A stretch of DNA of 64,000 nucleotides from an uncultured Mollicutes bacterium (GCA_900539595.1 UQCQ01000005.1:1-64000), one strand, 5' to 3'. Shown: positions 54,046-63,308, counted from the stretch's first letter. The notes: generated by a model not told the origin, from the letters alone. Numbers and translations are program-made.

Positions 54046-54164
54046 AAAGCAGTTGTTGTTGATTGTCGTTGTTTGAAAACGTGTACGGGAAATATTGGTT
54101 TTTCCTTTTTGCGTTTTCTAGGCGCGGCAATTATCTACTTCAATTCCAAGGAGGTCTAAAACAA

Positions 54165-55700
54165 ATGGAAGAAGCAGAAAAAAATCCATCGTTTGGGTCC
54201 GCTGATCAACAACCAGCTCCCCAAGGCGAATGGTCGCCGAAGACCAAGTTCGGTGCGTTCATCGACCGGTATTTCCATATCGGCGAAAGAGGATCCTCGA
54301 TCGTTCGCGAACTCGTGGGTGGTTTAATCACCTTCCTCGCGATGTTCTACATCCTCAACGTCAACTCGGGAATTCTTTCCAACTGGTTCTCTGGATTCAT
54401 TTCCGAAGGCGCTCACGCAGGCGAAGTCTGGGTGTATGGCGATGTCTATCTCCCCGCCGCTTCCGCTTACGCTGGCATCTTCATTGCCACCGCCCTTTCC
54501 GCTGGTATCACCACCATCGCGATGGGCTTAATCGGCAAACTCCCGGTCGGACTTGCTTCTGGCATGGGCATCAACTCGATGATTGCTGGCTATCTTGCTA
54601 GCAGTATGGGCTTCAACTATGCCCAAATGATGTGCCTTGTCTTCATCGATGGCATTCTCTTCCTTATTATCTCCGTCACCCCGCTCCGCAGCATGATTGT
54701 TCGCGCTATTCCGAAGAACATCAAAATCGCCATCTCCGCGGGCATTGGCTTCTTCATCGCCTACCTCGGCATGAAAACCTCTGGCATCCTTTCCGTTTCT
54801 GAAAATGGCCTTGCCATGGGCGATTTCTCGAATGCTTCTACCCTTGTCACTTTAATCGGTGTCATCCTCGTTCTTGCTCTTTCCGCTCTCCCCAAGCAAA
54901 ACAAAGTCTGCGCTTGGATTTCTCGTTTCTCCGTCATCATCGTCATGGTTCTCCTCGGCATCGTCGAGGCCTCCCTTGGCGAAGCGGGCGTTGAAGGGGT
55001 GAAAGCCGTCTTCAAACTCGAATCGAACATTCAACAAAACTGGAGCAACTTCGGCACCCTCGTCGGTGCTTGCTTCCACGGCTTCGATATCTTCACCAAT
55101 CCGCAAGCTTACGCTCTTGTCTTCACCCTTCTCTTCATCGACTTCTTCGACACCACCGGTACTTTGGTCGGCGTTGAAGTTGGTGCGGGAATGGTCGACA
55201 AAGAAGGCAACATCACCGTCTCCGACCGCAACGCGATGATCGTCGACGCCGGTGGCACCGTCCTTGGCTCCATCTTCGGCACCACGACCGTCACTTCCTT
55301 CGTCGAATCCACATCCGGCGTTGCCGCTGGCGCTCGCACGGGTCTTGCCGCTCTCTTCACTGGTTTGCTCTTCTCTCTTTCCGTCTTTATTTATCCGGCT
55401 CTTGGCATGTTCTCGGGCAACGTCCCCAACATCGCTCTTATCTACGTCGGTATCTGCATGTTCATGAACCTCAAAGAACTCGATTGGCACGACTGGGTTG
55501 CCATCGCTTCTGGCTTCATGACCATCATCATGATGATCTGCACTGCTTCGATCAGCGACGGCATCGCGTTTGGTTTCATCTCCTACACGGTTTGCACCCT
55601 TGCCGCTGGACGTTACAGCAAGAAAGACATCCCCGTCACCGTTTTGGCCGCTGCCTTCTGCGCACTCTATATCATGGAGTTCGCAACCGGTATCAAGTAA
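54165..55700 (+). CDS. Purine permease, AzgA/PbuG-like
   Basis: From ATG 54165 (AAGGAGG upstream) the 511-residue membrane protein has about 12 helices. It shows the adenine/guanine/hypoxanthine permease motifs GGLITFLAMFYILNVN, GLASGMGINSM, FIDFFDTTGTLVGVEVG and the signature FGTTTVTSFVESTSGVAAGARTG. It would feed apt, located directly downstream, and the two Hpt enzymes. The substrate within the purines is not certain. Confidence 0.9.
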   Translation: MEEAEKNPSFGSADQQPAPQGEWSPKTKFGAFIDRYFHIGERGSSIVRELVGGLITFLAMFYILNVNSGILSNWFSGFISEGAHAGEVWVYGDVYLPAASAYAGIFIATALSAGITTIAMGLIGKLPVGLASGMGINSMIAGYLASSMGFNYAQMMCLVFIDGILFLIISVTPLRSMIVRAIPKNIKIAISAGIGFFIAYLGMKTSGILSVSENGLAMGDFSNASTLVTLIGVILVLALSALPKQNKVCAWISRFSVIIVMVLLGIVEASLGEAGVEGVKAVFKLESNIQQNWSNFGTLVGACFHGFDIFTNPQAYALVFTLLFIDFFDTTGTLVGVEVGAGMVDKEGNITVSDRNAMIVDAGGTVLGSIFGTTTVTSFVESTSGVAAGARTGLAALFTGLLFSLSVFIYPALGMFSGNVPNIALIYVGICMFMNLKELDWHDWVAIASGFMTIIMMICTASISDGIAFGFISYTVCTLAAGRYSKKDIPVTVLAAAFCALYIMEFATGIK

Positions 55701-55710
55701 AAACGAACCA

Positions 55711-55750
55711 AAAAGCCTTGAATGGATCACCATTCGGGGCTTTTCTTTTG
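55711..55750 (+). terminator. Intrinsic terminator of the purine permease gene
   Basis: AAAAAGCC...GGGGCTTTT with an inner GAATGG/CCATTC pair, followed by CTTTT. The apt -10-like TACAAT comes right after it. Confidence 0.75.
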
Positions 55751-55783
55751 GTACAATAAATCGTAAGGAGAATTCTTCCCATC

Positions 55784-56305
55784 ATGGATTATGAAAAACA
55801 CATCGGCGTCTACCCCGATTTCCCCAAGGTAGGCATCAGTTTCAAGGATATTTCGCCTCTGGTCGCGGACGCGGAAGCCTTCCACGCGGTCATCGACGAC
55901 ATGGCCGAACGCGCCAAAAAATACCAACCCGATTTAATTTTGGGCGCGGAAAGCCGCGGTTTCATCTTCGGTTCTGCTCTTGCCTATAAGATGAACCTTG
56001 GGTTTGTCATGGGCCGCAAAGCCGGCAAGCTCCCGGGCACAACGATCAAAGCTTCCTATTCTTTGGAATATGGCACGGCCACCTTGGAAATCCCTTCTAA
56101 CGCGATTCAAAAAGGACAACGTGTCTTGCTCGTGGACGATTTGATGGCGACGGGTGGCACCTTCGACGCGTTAAAGAAAATCGTCGAAGTCGCCGGAGGA
56201 ACTCCGGTTGCTTGCTTAACGCTCATCAACCTCGAAGAACTTCATGGCGAAAAGATGGTTGGATTGCCCTGCGAATCTTTGTTGACTCTCAGCGATTCCC
56301 ACTGA
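55784..56305 (+). CDS. apt: Adenine phosphoribosyltransferase
   Basis: The 173-residue enzyme makes AMP from adenine and PRPP. It has the classical FPKVGISFKDISPL opening, GAESRGFIFGSALAY, the RKAGKLPG loop and the PRPP motif VLLVDDLMATGGTFDAL at about 118-134. Intact, with AAGGAG upstream. It has its own TACAAT box (55752-55757) between the permease terminator and the ATG. Confidence 0.98.
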   Translation: MDYEKHIGVYPDFPKVGISFKDISPLVADAEAFHAVIDDMAERAKKYQPDLILGAESRGFIFGSALAYKMNLGFVMGRKAGKLPGTTIKASYSLEYGTATLEIPSNAIQKGQRVLLVDDLMATGGTFDALKKIVEVAGGTPVACLTLINLEELHGEKMVGLPCESLLTLSDSH

Positions 56306-56328
56306 ATTTAAGCACTTATATATGATAG

Positions 56329-56353
56329 AAACCGTCACTTATGTGGCGGTTTT
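56329..56353 (+). terminator. Intrinsic terminator of apt
   Basis: AACCGTCAC-TTAT-GTGGCGGTT (one G-T pair) followed by a T-rich repeat. Confidence 0.75.
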
Positions 56354-56374
56354 ATCTTATCATTTATCTTATCA
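56351..56374. repeat. Two copies of the 12-bp repeat downstream of the Schlafen/AlbA gene
   Basis: TTTATCTTATCA at 56351-56362 and 56363-56374, the same unit as inside and upstream of the gene. Confidence 0.8.
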
Positions 56375-56459
56375 TTCCGTTTCTCGTCTCTAAGTTAACG
56401 GGCGGCAAAAACAGCGTTCCATTTCAGCAAATCGACGGGTAAGGAAAAGCGAAGAAAAC

Positions 56460-57803
56460 TTACGAAAGAACCTCCCAAAAGCCAGCTTTTCGAGATTCCA
56501 TTCTTTGAACCAGTCCATTATCCATCAATTTCCTAACGTGGCGGTAAATGGTTGGATAAGATTTCCCTAATTGGGCGGCAATATCGGAAATCGTTGCAAA
56601 CTTATTCCGACGAATCTCGGACAATATGCGCTTATCTAGGTCGTTTATCTTATCATTTATCTTATCATTTATCTTATCATTCAAGAAATTTGGGTTTCGA
56701 ATAAAGGTGAACAGGAAGCCGAATTCGTCGTTCTTATATTCATATTCGACATTTTGTTTTATGCATAGGGTGAAGGTTCGATCAAACCCCGTTCCGAAAG
56801 CGTCAATGTAGCCGCATTTATACAAAACGGAGGCAATGAGAATATTGCGGATTTTACTGCCCACTTCCGACGAGGCAAATTTCATGGGGTCGAGGTTTTT
56901 GTAAATGGATCCCGGATTATAAATCTGCACGGAGGAACGGTAGATACTCACCCGATTGAAATCCCCTTTTTGGTCGTATTTGCTATGGGCAAAGCTATTA
57001 ATGACAATTTCACGGATGGCAGCCAAGGGGATTTCAGGAGTTTCGACGCGTTGAATGCCGATAATGTCCGACTTATACGAAATATGGTTTTGAATATACG
57101 ATATTTCCTCTTGAATGCATTCGAAGATATTGCCTCTAAATTCTTTGATTTCCCCAAATTCGGTTCGTGAATCCGTAGGGAAGTTCGCTTCTTTTAGTGT
57201 TACGGGTTTTCCTTTTCCAAAAAGATAATACCCCGCGGTTTTAATTCTCCCTTCACGGTCAATCAAATCTAGTTTCGTTAATGCTTCACGTACATTTTTA
57301 TAGACGTAATTAATCCGCCCTTTGTCATTGGCGGTGCGAATCACCTCAATCAAGAGGTCTTCGTCGATGTCCTCATAGGAATAATCCGTCGGCTTCTCTT
57401 CCCACCTGGAATAATTGTCCTCTTTTTGTTCGAAGAATTGTTGCAGTTGATCGCTGGACATGGGAATATCTCCCTCATCCACGCGAAAATAGTAACGTCC
57501 ATAGGCGGAATAAGGGGTATCAGTGCCTTCCACGTAAACACGAATCACGTCTGCCCCTTCAAACGGGACGGTTTCAACCTCCAAATCCCTTGGCAATGGC
57601 TTAAGGTTGGTTCGAATTTCATTGGAAACGTCGGAAAGGGTCTTTTTCGAAATATCGAATTTAAAAGGCTTTTTATCGGGGGTAATCCCAAAATAAAGCT
57701 CGCCGCTATGGTTTTTATTAAGCATGGAGCTAAGGGAAATCACGCCCTCTTTTAGTTGGGACAAGGATTTCTTATATTCAATGGCAACGTTTTCGTCTTT
57801 CAC
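56460..57803 (-). CDS. AlbA_2/Schlafen-type ATP-binding regulator
   Basis: The 447-residue protein has an AlbA_2-type domain at about 5-125 (EYKKSLSQLKEG start), a GHKL-like/HATPase_c_4 middle with IREIVINSFAHSKYDQKGD (about 265-283) and a C-terminal winged helix (ISDIAAQLGKSYPTIYRHVRKL). This layout is common for accessory transcription regulators. Three NDKI repeats at about 375-387 are encoded by a perfect 12-bp tandem repeat. The GTG start is preceded by AGGAGGAATCCC. Upstream, four more copies of the same repeat lie in the same reading frame before the GTG. Confidence 0.85.
   Translation of the reverse strand: MKDENVAIEYKKSLSQLKEGVISLSSMLNKNHSGELYFGITPDKKPFKFDISKKTLSDVSNEIRTNLKPLPRDLEVETVPFEGADVIRVYVEGTDTPYSAYGRYYFRVDEGDIPMSSDQLQQFFEQKEDNYSRWEEKPTDYSYEDIDEDLLIEVIRTANDKGRINYVYKNVREALTKLDLIDREGRIKTAGYYLFGKGKPVTLKEANFPTDSRTEFGEIKEFRGNIFECIQEEISYIQNHISYKSDIIGIQRVETPEIPLAAIREIVINSFAHSKYDQKGDFNRVSIYRSSVQIYNPGSIYKNLDPMKFASSEVGSKIRNILIASVLYKCGYIDAFGTGFDRTFTLCIKQNVEYEYKNDEFGFLFTFIRNPNFLNDKINDKINDKINDLDKRILSEIRRNKFATISDIAAQLGKSYPTIYRHVRKLMDNGLVQRMESRKAGFWEVLS
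56644..56679 (-). repeat. Three in-gene 12-bp tandem repeats
   Basis: On the coding strand three exact copies of the unit each encode N-D-K-I, at 56644-56655, 56656-56667 and 56668-56679. It is the same unit as at 56351 and 57823. Confidence 0.85.
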
Positions 57804-57822
57804 GGGATTCCTCCTGAACGGT

Positions 57823-57870
57823 TTTATCTTATCATTTATTTTATCACTTATCTTATCATTTATCTTATCA
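57823..57870. repeat. Four copies of the 12-bp repeat upstream of the Schlafen/AlbA gene
   Basis: Units 57823-57834, 57835-57846, 57847-57858 and 57859-57870 are variants of TTTATCTTATCA. On the coding strand they are in frame with the gene, and no ATG, GTG or TTG lies between the last stop and the GTG start. Confidence 0.85.
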
Positions 57871-58161
57871 TTTTTAAATCTCCGTTAAAAAATCGCTAAT
57901 GAAAAGCCGCCCAAGTGAAACGGCCCTCTGGAACGCAAGAATGACGACTTAGAATTCGATTTCCAAATCGCTATTGGGATAGGATTTGCAGGAATGGACG
58001 TAGACGAATTTGCTATCAGCAAGGCCAAGAAGCATGCCGTTAGCCAAAAAGGTTGTCTGAAACGAGTTTCACGCAAAAAAGGGAGCATCCCCAACTTCTG
58101 CAGCAAACATTCACGCGGATCCCCGCTCTTTCCAGGCCATAGGAATTGAGCGGTCTTTTCG

Positions 58162-58198
58162 TTATCAACTATATTGTTGTCAACTTTATAGTTGATAA
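58162..58198. repeat. 12-bp inverted repeat upstream of DUF234 ATPase
   Basis: TTATCAACTATA (58162-58173) and TATAGTTGATAA (58187-58198) are exact inverse complements around 13 nt that contain GTTGTCAAC, itself nearly symmetric. It is likely the operator of the ATPase gene at 58215. Confidence 0.75.
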
Positions 58199-58214
58199 TG
58201 TTGGGAGGATGGAA

Positions 58215-59610
58215 ATGGAATTTATCGGGCGTAAAAGGGAACTTCAAGAGTTAGAAGAGCGTTATCAATCGGGAAGATTTGAAATGGGTGTCATCTACGG
58301 AGCAAGACGAATCGGAAAAACTTCTCTTCTAAAGAAATTTAGCGAGGATAAACCCTCTTTGTATTTTCAGGCAAGGAATCTAGCGAACTCGATAATCGCG
58401 CCGCCTTTTCTTTCACGCTTAATCGCCTGTTAGGAATCCCCTACGAATTTATCTATCCCACCTATTCGGAGGCCTTTGACGCATTAATCCGATATGCAGA
58501 GGCAAGCCCTTTGTCCTTGCGTTGGACGAGATTGCCTTTTTGGCCCAATCGGACAAAGCTTTCCTTTCCGAACTTCAATTTAACGTCGACCGCAAGTTCA
58601 AAAATACGGAATTCAAGTTTCTCTTATCTGGAAGCACGATTTCGTTGATGAAGGACATTCTAAAAGACAATCGCGGGCCCCTTTTTCAACGAAGCACCTT
58701 CCAAATGAACATCCGCAAACTTTATTTCAGTGATGCTTTGGCTTTTTTAAAAGGCGTTTCCAGCGAAGACAAAATTCGTTATCTCTCCATGTTTGGCGAA
58801 CACCCCTTCTATTTGGAGATGATTGATTCCAAACTCTCCTTTGATGAAAACATCACCCGCTTGCTTTTCAACCGGTTCGGCAATCTTTTGGATGCCCCCG
58901 ATAAAGTTCTTCCTTTGGCCTCCAAGGACCAAAATACCTATAACACGATTCTAAAGGCTATCGCCCACCGTCGCAGAACCAACAAAGAAATCGCGGACTA
59001 TATCGGCAAAGACCCTAATTTCGTCGCCACCTATTTAGCCCGTTTAGTCGATAACGAAACGATAGAAAAGCGGGAATCCTTCAATAAAAATCAAAAGATG
59101 AACTATTACGAAATCTCCGATTCTCTCCTCCGTTTTTGGTACCGCTTCATCTTCGATCATAAAGAAGAAATCGAATGGGACTTAGGCCCTGTTCTATATT
59201 CTCAAAATTCCCAAGAAATCCATCAATTCCTATCCTTGGGTTTTGAAGAGGTGGCTTTAAGTTATTTAAGCGAAAAGAATGTTCGCGGCGAATTAGGCTT
59301 CCATTACGAGCCGCTCCGCGGCTATCACGTCGATAATTCCAAATTGGGACCTTCCGTGGAATTCGACGGGTTGGCCAAGGGGATCGGCGAGGGATCCGAA
59401 CATTTACTCGTCGTTGAATGCAAATCCCGGACGAAGAAATTGTCTTTATCCGTCTTGGAACATTTAAAATCGAACCTCGCGGTTTTCCCTCCCTATCAAT
59501 ATGATTTCTATCTTTTCTCTAGGGCGGGATTTAGCGAGGATATCCTTGCTTTGAAAGACCCTTCCGTTCATTTGGTGAGCCTCGAAGATATGGTTCGCGC
59601 TTCCCTTTGA
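58215..59610 (+). pseudogene. AAA ATPase (ATPase_2 with DUF234), two frameshifts
   Basis: Starting at ATG 58215 (GGAGG 6 nt upstream), the 5' part has Walker A IYGARRIGKTSLL. Near 58389-58392 one base is missing, and the next frame reads DNRAAFSFTLNRLLG. Near 58507-58509 a C run lacks one base, and the third frame starts with LALDEIAFL (Walker B) and runs to 59610, with winged-helix and DUF234 regions. Restoring both bases gives one protein of about 465 residues. The gene is inactive, unless the two indels are sequencing errors. Confidence 0.75.
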
Positions 59611-59666
59611 TTCACCCAAACAAAAAAAGAAGGGGGGACGTGGATGCGTTTTCCCTTCCTTTCGAT

Positions 59667-60497
59667 TTATTTGGCTTCGGAATTTGGAACGGGGCTTTTA
59701 TCCTCTAGCTTCTTTTGCTTATGCTTGCCAACGAGGTAATGGACATAATAAATGGAGCCAAGATAGAGGAGAATCACGGGGGCGGCGAGGTACATATGCC
59801 AATAATTGAACGGGATGATGCTGTGGAGAAAAATCACCAAAGGGTTGATCTCGTTTTTCCCACAGATGGAGAACATGTAATTGACTTGAATGAGGTCGCC
59901 TTTATAGTCACGGATATCGTTTTGGGCAAAATAACGGTTAAGCCCCACGTTACAAAAATAGACGAGGGTATAAAGAACCAAGGTGATGCCCATCGTGGTG
60001 GCGATGTATTTGGCTTTTAATTCGATGTAACCGAAGCGAACCAAAAGAATGGGAAGGCCAAATTCGATGACGTGGGGGAAATAATACCAAAAGAACGTCC
60101 AAGAGAAGATATCGAAATTAGCGGCTCCGTTATTGACGATTAAGGCGATGAAGGCGCCCAAAGACCATAGCAATAAGCAATTCCCCAAAACCTTGTTCTT
60201 GTTTAAAACAACGATGGGCAAAATCATCGCGTTAAAAGAGCAGAGTTCAAGGGGAAGGTATTCCAAAGGGCTATGCCACATCACCAAATTGAAGATGATG
60301 GCCCCGTATCCTAGTAACGAGAAGCCAAAATAGACCCACTTCCGGTACGGATCCTTAAGAAGTCTTCCTAGGCCATATAAGCCCAGGATGAGAAGCAAGC
60401 CAATGGCTAAGGTTATAAAGTGTGTAAGTGTAAAGGTTCCCCAAAGCATAGAAAACCTTAAGACCATAGGCCATGTAGCGTCAAAAGGCAAGGGCAA
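59667..60497 (-). CDS. YwaF-like membrane protein (TIGR02206 type)
   Basis: The 276-residue protein has about seven hydrophobic helices and the pattern LEYLPLELCSFNAMILP at about 84-100, which I recognise from the YwaF/TIGR02206 family. A YMFSICGKNEINPL loop lies before the last helices, and the C-terminus is basic and polar. The family's function is unknown. The frame is intact. Confidence 0.75.
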   Translation of the reverse strand: MPLPFDATWPMVLRFSMLWGTFTLTHFITLAIGLLLILGLYGLGRLLKDPYRKWVYFGFSLLGYGAIIFNLVMWHSPLEYLPLELCSFNAMILPIVVLNKNKVLGNCLLLWSLGAFIALIVNNGAANFDIFSWTFFWYYFPHVIEFGLPILLVRFGYIELKAKYIATTMGITLVLYTLVYFCNVGLNRYFAQNDIRDYKGDLIQVNYMFSICGKNEINPLVIFLHSIIPFNYWHMYLAAPVILLYLGSIYYVHYLVGKHKQKKLEDKSPVPNSEAK

Positions 60498-60574
60498 TCG
60501 AATCGTTTATCGATACAGCTCTCGCTTCTTTTGCTATTGGAATGAGGCACGGCGCAGTTATTGGAGAGTCACTC

Positions 60575-61161
60575 CTACAAATAAATTCTAAATGGATTTT
60601 CGTCTAATAGTTCCATGTGCCACAAACGGTAGATTCTATCGCTTGCAATATTGGAATCCCACTCCGTCAGGAAAACCTGGCCGTTGTTAAGGTAAAACGC
60701 AAAGATAATGGCGCCCGAACCCACCTGGATTTGGGGTTTGCCGAGAATCGAGACGACCTCCCCTATCGTCATACCCAATTTCACCCTTTGAGTGTCCTCC
60801 ACCGAGGGCAGGATCATCCGAAACGGGTTGAACCAGGTGCCTTTGTCGGAAGGGTCGAACGCCTTGAAGAGGGCTATCGGATTTTGCTTCGGCAGCCAGG
60901 AAGCGAACGTGCCCCACTCCCTCTCTCTGAAATTCAGCGGCGGGACTCGCTTACGCCGAATAGGGGTGGGAAAATCGGCTTAGGGGAAACGGGCCTCACG
61001 GCAGCTGGCTTATCCTTGTCCACCGTCTTCGTTTGCGTTGATGATTCGTTGAGCGACTGTTCAAGCTGCGTTTGTGTACCGATTGGATTTTGGGCGTTGC
61101 CAACCGTGCCGAAAAACATGGATGTCGCGATGACGAACGCCTTTAGCCCCAATTGCTTCAT
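60575..61161 (-). pseudogene. Secreted BamE/SmpA-like protein, frameshifted
   Basis: ATG 61161 (AAAGAGGACGTT upstream) opens a signal peptide (LGLKAFVIATSMFFGTVGNA) and a polar linker. The frame breaks near 60937-60944, where one C in CGCCGC is missing. The next frame continues LNFRERE-WGTFASWLPKQ and then a domain RVKLGMTIGEVVSILGKP with beta strands to 60575. This recalls SmpA/BamE-like folds. Restored length is about 195 residues. Confidence 0.65.
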
Positions 61162-61263
61162 TTAACGTCCTCTTTATAGGCTCATTTTTACACAAAAATA
61201 AGCGCTTTCAAGTTAAGAGTAAGCCACGATTGGGCGTACAAATGATACTTGTGAAGTGCGTTT

Positions 61264-62553
61264 TCAATCTTTCAACGCCGTTATGGGAAGAATATACACG
61301 CCGTCAGCATTTTTATAAGCGGCGTTACCTACCCCATAGACAACGCATTTGCTAACGGGTTCTTTGCCCCCGTTAGCAACAATTTCATTGCAGACTTTCA
61401 CGAGATTTTTCGACCCTTCTTCTGCTTTTGCTAGGCCCAATTTGATTTCAATGGCGCACCAATTGCCATCATCTAGTTCAATCACGGCATCGATCTCATT
61501 GTTTTTATAGTCCTGATAATGAAACAGCTTGCCTCCCATGGCTTGCGCATAAATGGATAAATCCCGTTCCACCAACGCTTCGAACATAAACCCAAACGTA
61601 TTCAAATCCCCCATCATTTTCTTCGGCGTGAGTCCAAGCATAGCGCAAGCCATCGCCGGATCCGAAAAATGCCTTTTTTCCATTTGCTTCACGCGAAGCG
61701 AGGAACGCAGGTTCGTCGAAAAGGGTTCTTGATTGTTTAATAGGAACATCCGTTCAAAAGCATTTAAATATTTTGTAAGCGTGTTTTTACTGACGGTAGA
61801 GACATCATATTCCTCGATGTCTTTTAAAATACTTTGATTGGAAACAGTCGTGGATTCGTTTCTAGCCAAGGATTTTAGAATTAATTTTGCTTTATGCTCG
61901 TCATACTCTTGGCCATCCCCCAACCGTTTTAAGTCATTTTTAATAACATTTTCCATATAGCCAAGAGAAAGTTCGTTACATTCCTCCGGACCTACGGACA
62001 AATTGCCGGGCCATCCACCCCGAGCAATGAGATAGGCGAGACGTTCCAAACTCGTTTGTTCATAAATTTTTGGGGTAAATTTATTTTCGCATAGATCTTT
62101 TAGGGAAATATCACCGCTAGAATCCCCCGATTCATAGAGCGACATCGTATTCATTCGAATGCTTTTAATCCTGCCAACCCCACTATGCAAAACGCCCTTA
62201 AGCGCAGGCGTCGATGAGCCCGTTAGGATGATTTGCCCTTTTTTACCGCTAGAATCTACGAATGCTCGTGTAGCATCCCAAAGAGAAGGAACTTCTTGCC
62301 ATTCGTCAATGAGGCGAGGCGCATCGCCCTTCAAAACGGTATAGGGTTCAATTTCGGCTAAAGTGCGATTGGAGAAATTCCCGCTAGGATCACCGACAAG
62401 GAATTCGCTGTTTGCATGATAGGAAGATGTCCATGTTTTGCCACACCATTTGGGACCTTCGATGCACACAGCTCCAAAAATTTTTAGGTCCCTATCAATA
62501 ATGGAATCCACGACTCTTGCTTTGTAGTGGAGCTTATTCACGATTTTCCCCAT
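61264..62553 (-). CDS. AAA ATPase with DUF4143 (third intact copy)
   Basis: From ATG 62553 (GGAGG 5 nt upstream) the 429-residue protein has Walker A EGPKWCGKTWTSS, a Walker B-like RLIDEWQEV, sensor LTGSSTP, and a C-terminal DUF4143/nuclease-like part with FHYQDYKNNEIDAVIE and IEIKLG. It is intact. The promoter TTGACA-17 nt-TACATT (62589-62617) lies inside a five-copy 23-bp repeat array, so expression is probably self-regulated. Confidence 0.85.
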   Translation of the reverse strand: MGKIVNKLHYKARVVDSIIDRDLKIFGAVCIEGPKWCGKTWTSSYHANSEFLVGDPSGNFSNRTLAEIEPYTVLKGDAPRLIDEWQEVPSLWDATRAFVDSSGKKGQIILTGSSTPALKGVLHSGVGRIKSIRMNTMSLYESGDSSGDISLKDLCENKFTPKIYEQTSLERLAYLIARGGWPGNLSVGPEECNELSLGYMENVIKNDLKRLGDGQEYDEHKAKLILKSLARNESTTVSNQSILKDIEEYDVSTVSKNTLTKYLNAFERMFLLNNQEPFSTNLRSSLRVKQMEKRHFSDPAMACAMLGLTPKKMMGDLNTFGFMFEALVERDLSIYAQAMGGKLFHYQDYKNNEIDAVIELDDGNWCAIEIKLGLAKAEEGSKNLVKVCNEIVANGGKEPVSKCVVYGVGNAAYKNADGVYILPITALKD

Positions 62554-62588
62554 AGAATCCTCCATTTTTGGTTAACAAATTCGAGGTT

Positions 62589-62697
62589 AATGTAATGCAT
62601 TGACCCACATTTGTCAATTTTATTGACCCATATTTTGCATTTCTATTGACCAAGATTTTTATTTTTCATTGACCTGTTTTTTCGATTTTGATTGACC
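62589..62697 (-). promoter_or_regulatory. Promoter inside a five-copy 23-bp iteron array
   Basis: ATTGACC begins at 62599, 62622, 62645, 62668 and 62691, always 23 bp apart. On the minus strand -35 TTGACA (62612-62617), 17 nt, -10 TACATT (62589-62594); the first iteron lies in the spacer and the others upstream. Confidence 0.85.
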
Positions 62698-62861
62698 AAG
62701 ATTTTAGATTGGGGGAGGATAGAAGTTATGCTTTTTAGATATAGGGCGATTTAGATTTGTACACTGTGAATAAAAAATTGCCTAATTTCAGCATCTTTTT
62801 ATTGATTCCTTTGATAGAATCCCTCGAGTTTTCTCAAATCGTTGGCAGAAAACACAAAATA
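62698..62861. other. AT-rich intergenic region
   Basis: No gene is visible. TAGAAT near 62814-62819 could serve the decayed gene downstream. Confidence 0.4.
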
Positions 62862-62871
62862 AGGAGATTTA

Positions 62872-63251
62872 AGGACAACGACAAAAACAAGCAAGAGCCG
62901 CCAGGCTCAAGAAATTGTTCGCGTCGGTCCTGAAGCGAGGGATTATCGCGTCACGCTGCTGCTCGACACGATCATCGGTGTCTTCGTCGGACCTCTCGTC
63001 GGCATGGGACGCTTCGGCATGCCCCCCCGATTCGGGACTTTGATTACTCTTCCGCGCGAGCACCCTCACCTTTGGTGGAATCCTCCAAATCGGCTGCAAG
63101 AGATGGTTCAAAGAGAACTTCATGTTCGAACCCTTTGACCGTAAAGTTCAGCACATCAAAAAACAGCAAGCCCATTCAAATCACCTGCATGATGATCTGC
63201 TGCTCCTTGATGATCTTCGTGGTCGTCGCAGGCTTCATGCCCGCTATGTAA
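62872..63251 (+). pseudogene. Decayed small membrane protein gene
   Basis: AAGGAG at 62861-62866 is followed at the normal distance by AGG (62872-62874), where an ATG is expected. The next frame reads TTTKTSKSRQAQEIVRVG and then LLDTIIGVFVGPLVGMG (one membrane helix). Two more frame changes lead to FGGILQIGCKRWFKENF and a last helix, CSLMIFVVVAGFMPAM, that stops at TAA 63249-63251. The GC-richer composition than its surroundings suggests a former core gene. Not a functional CDS. Confidence 0.5.
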
Positions 63252-63271
63252 TTAGCAAAAACTAGTATGGA

Positions 63272-63308
63272 AAACTGTCACGGCTAAGTTCGTGGCAGTT
63301 TTTGTTTT
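63272..63308 (+). terminator. Intrinsic terminator of the decayed gene
   Basis: AACTGTCACG/CGTGGCAGTT arms followed by TTTGTTTT. Confidence 0.8.

Larger units (their letters stand above)
57804..58214. other. Intergenic region with 12-bp repeats and a palindrome
   Basis: This holds the four-copy repeat at 57823-57870 and the 12-bp inverted repeat at 58162-58198. Between them (57885-58140) no gene could be supported on either strand. Confidence 0.5.

Noticed and set aside
52443..54164. Purine riboswitch upstream of guaB, hpt or the permease
   Set aside because: I looked for the conserved loop and junction pattern in these leaders and found none.
57885..58247. Open minus-strand frame of 120 codons
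   Set aside because: Basic, low-complexity translation without start site; it crosses the palindrome before the ATPase gene.
62869..63123. Minus-strand frame of 84 codons
   Set aside because: Opposite-strand shadow of the decayed + strand membrane protein gene, which has a ribosome site and terminator.
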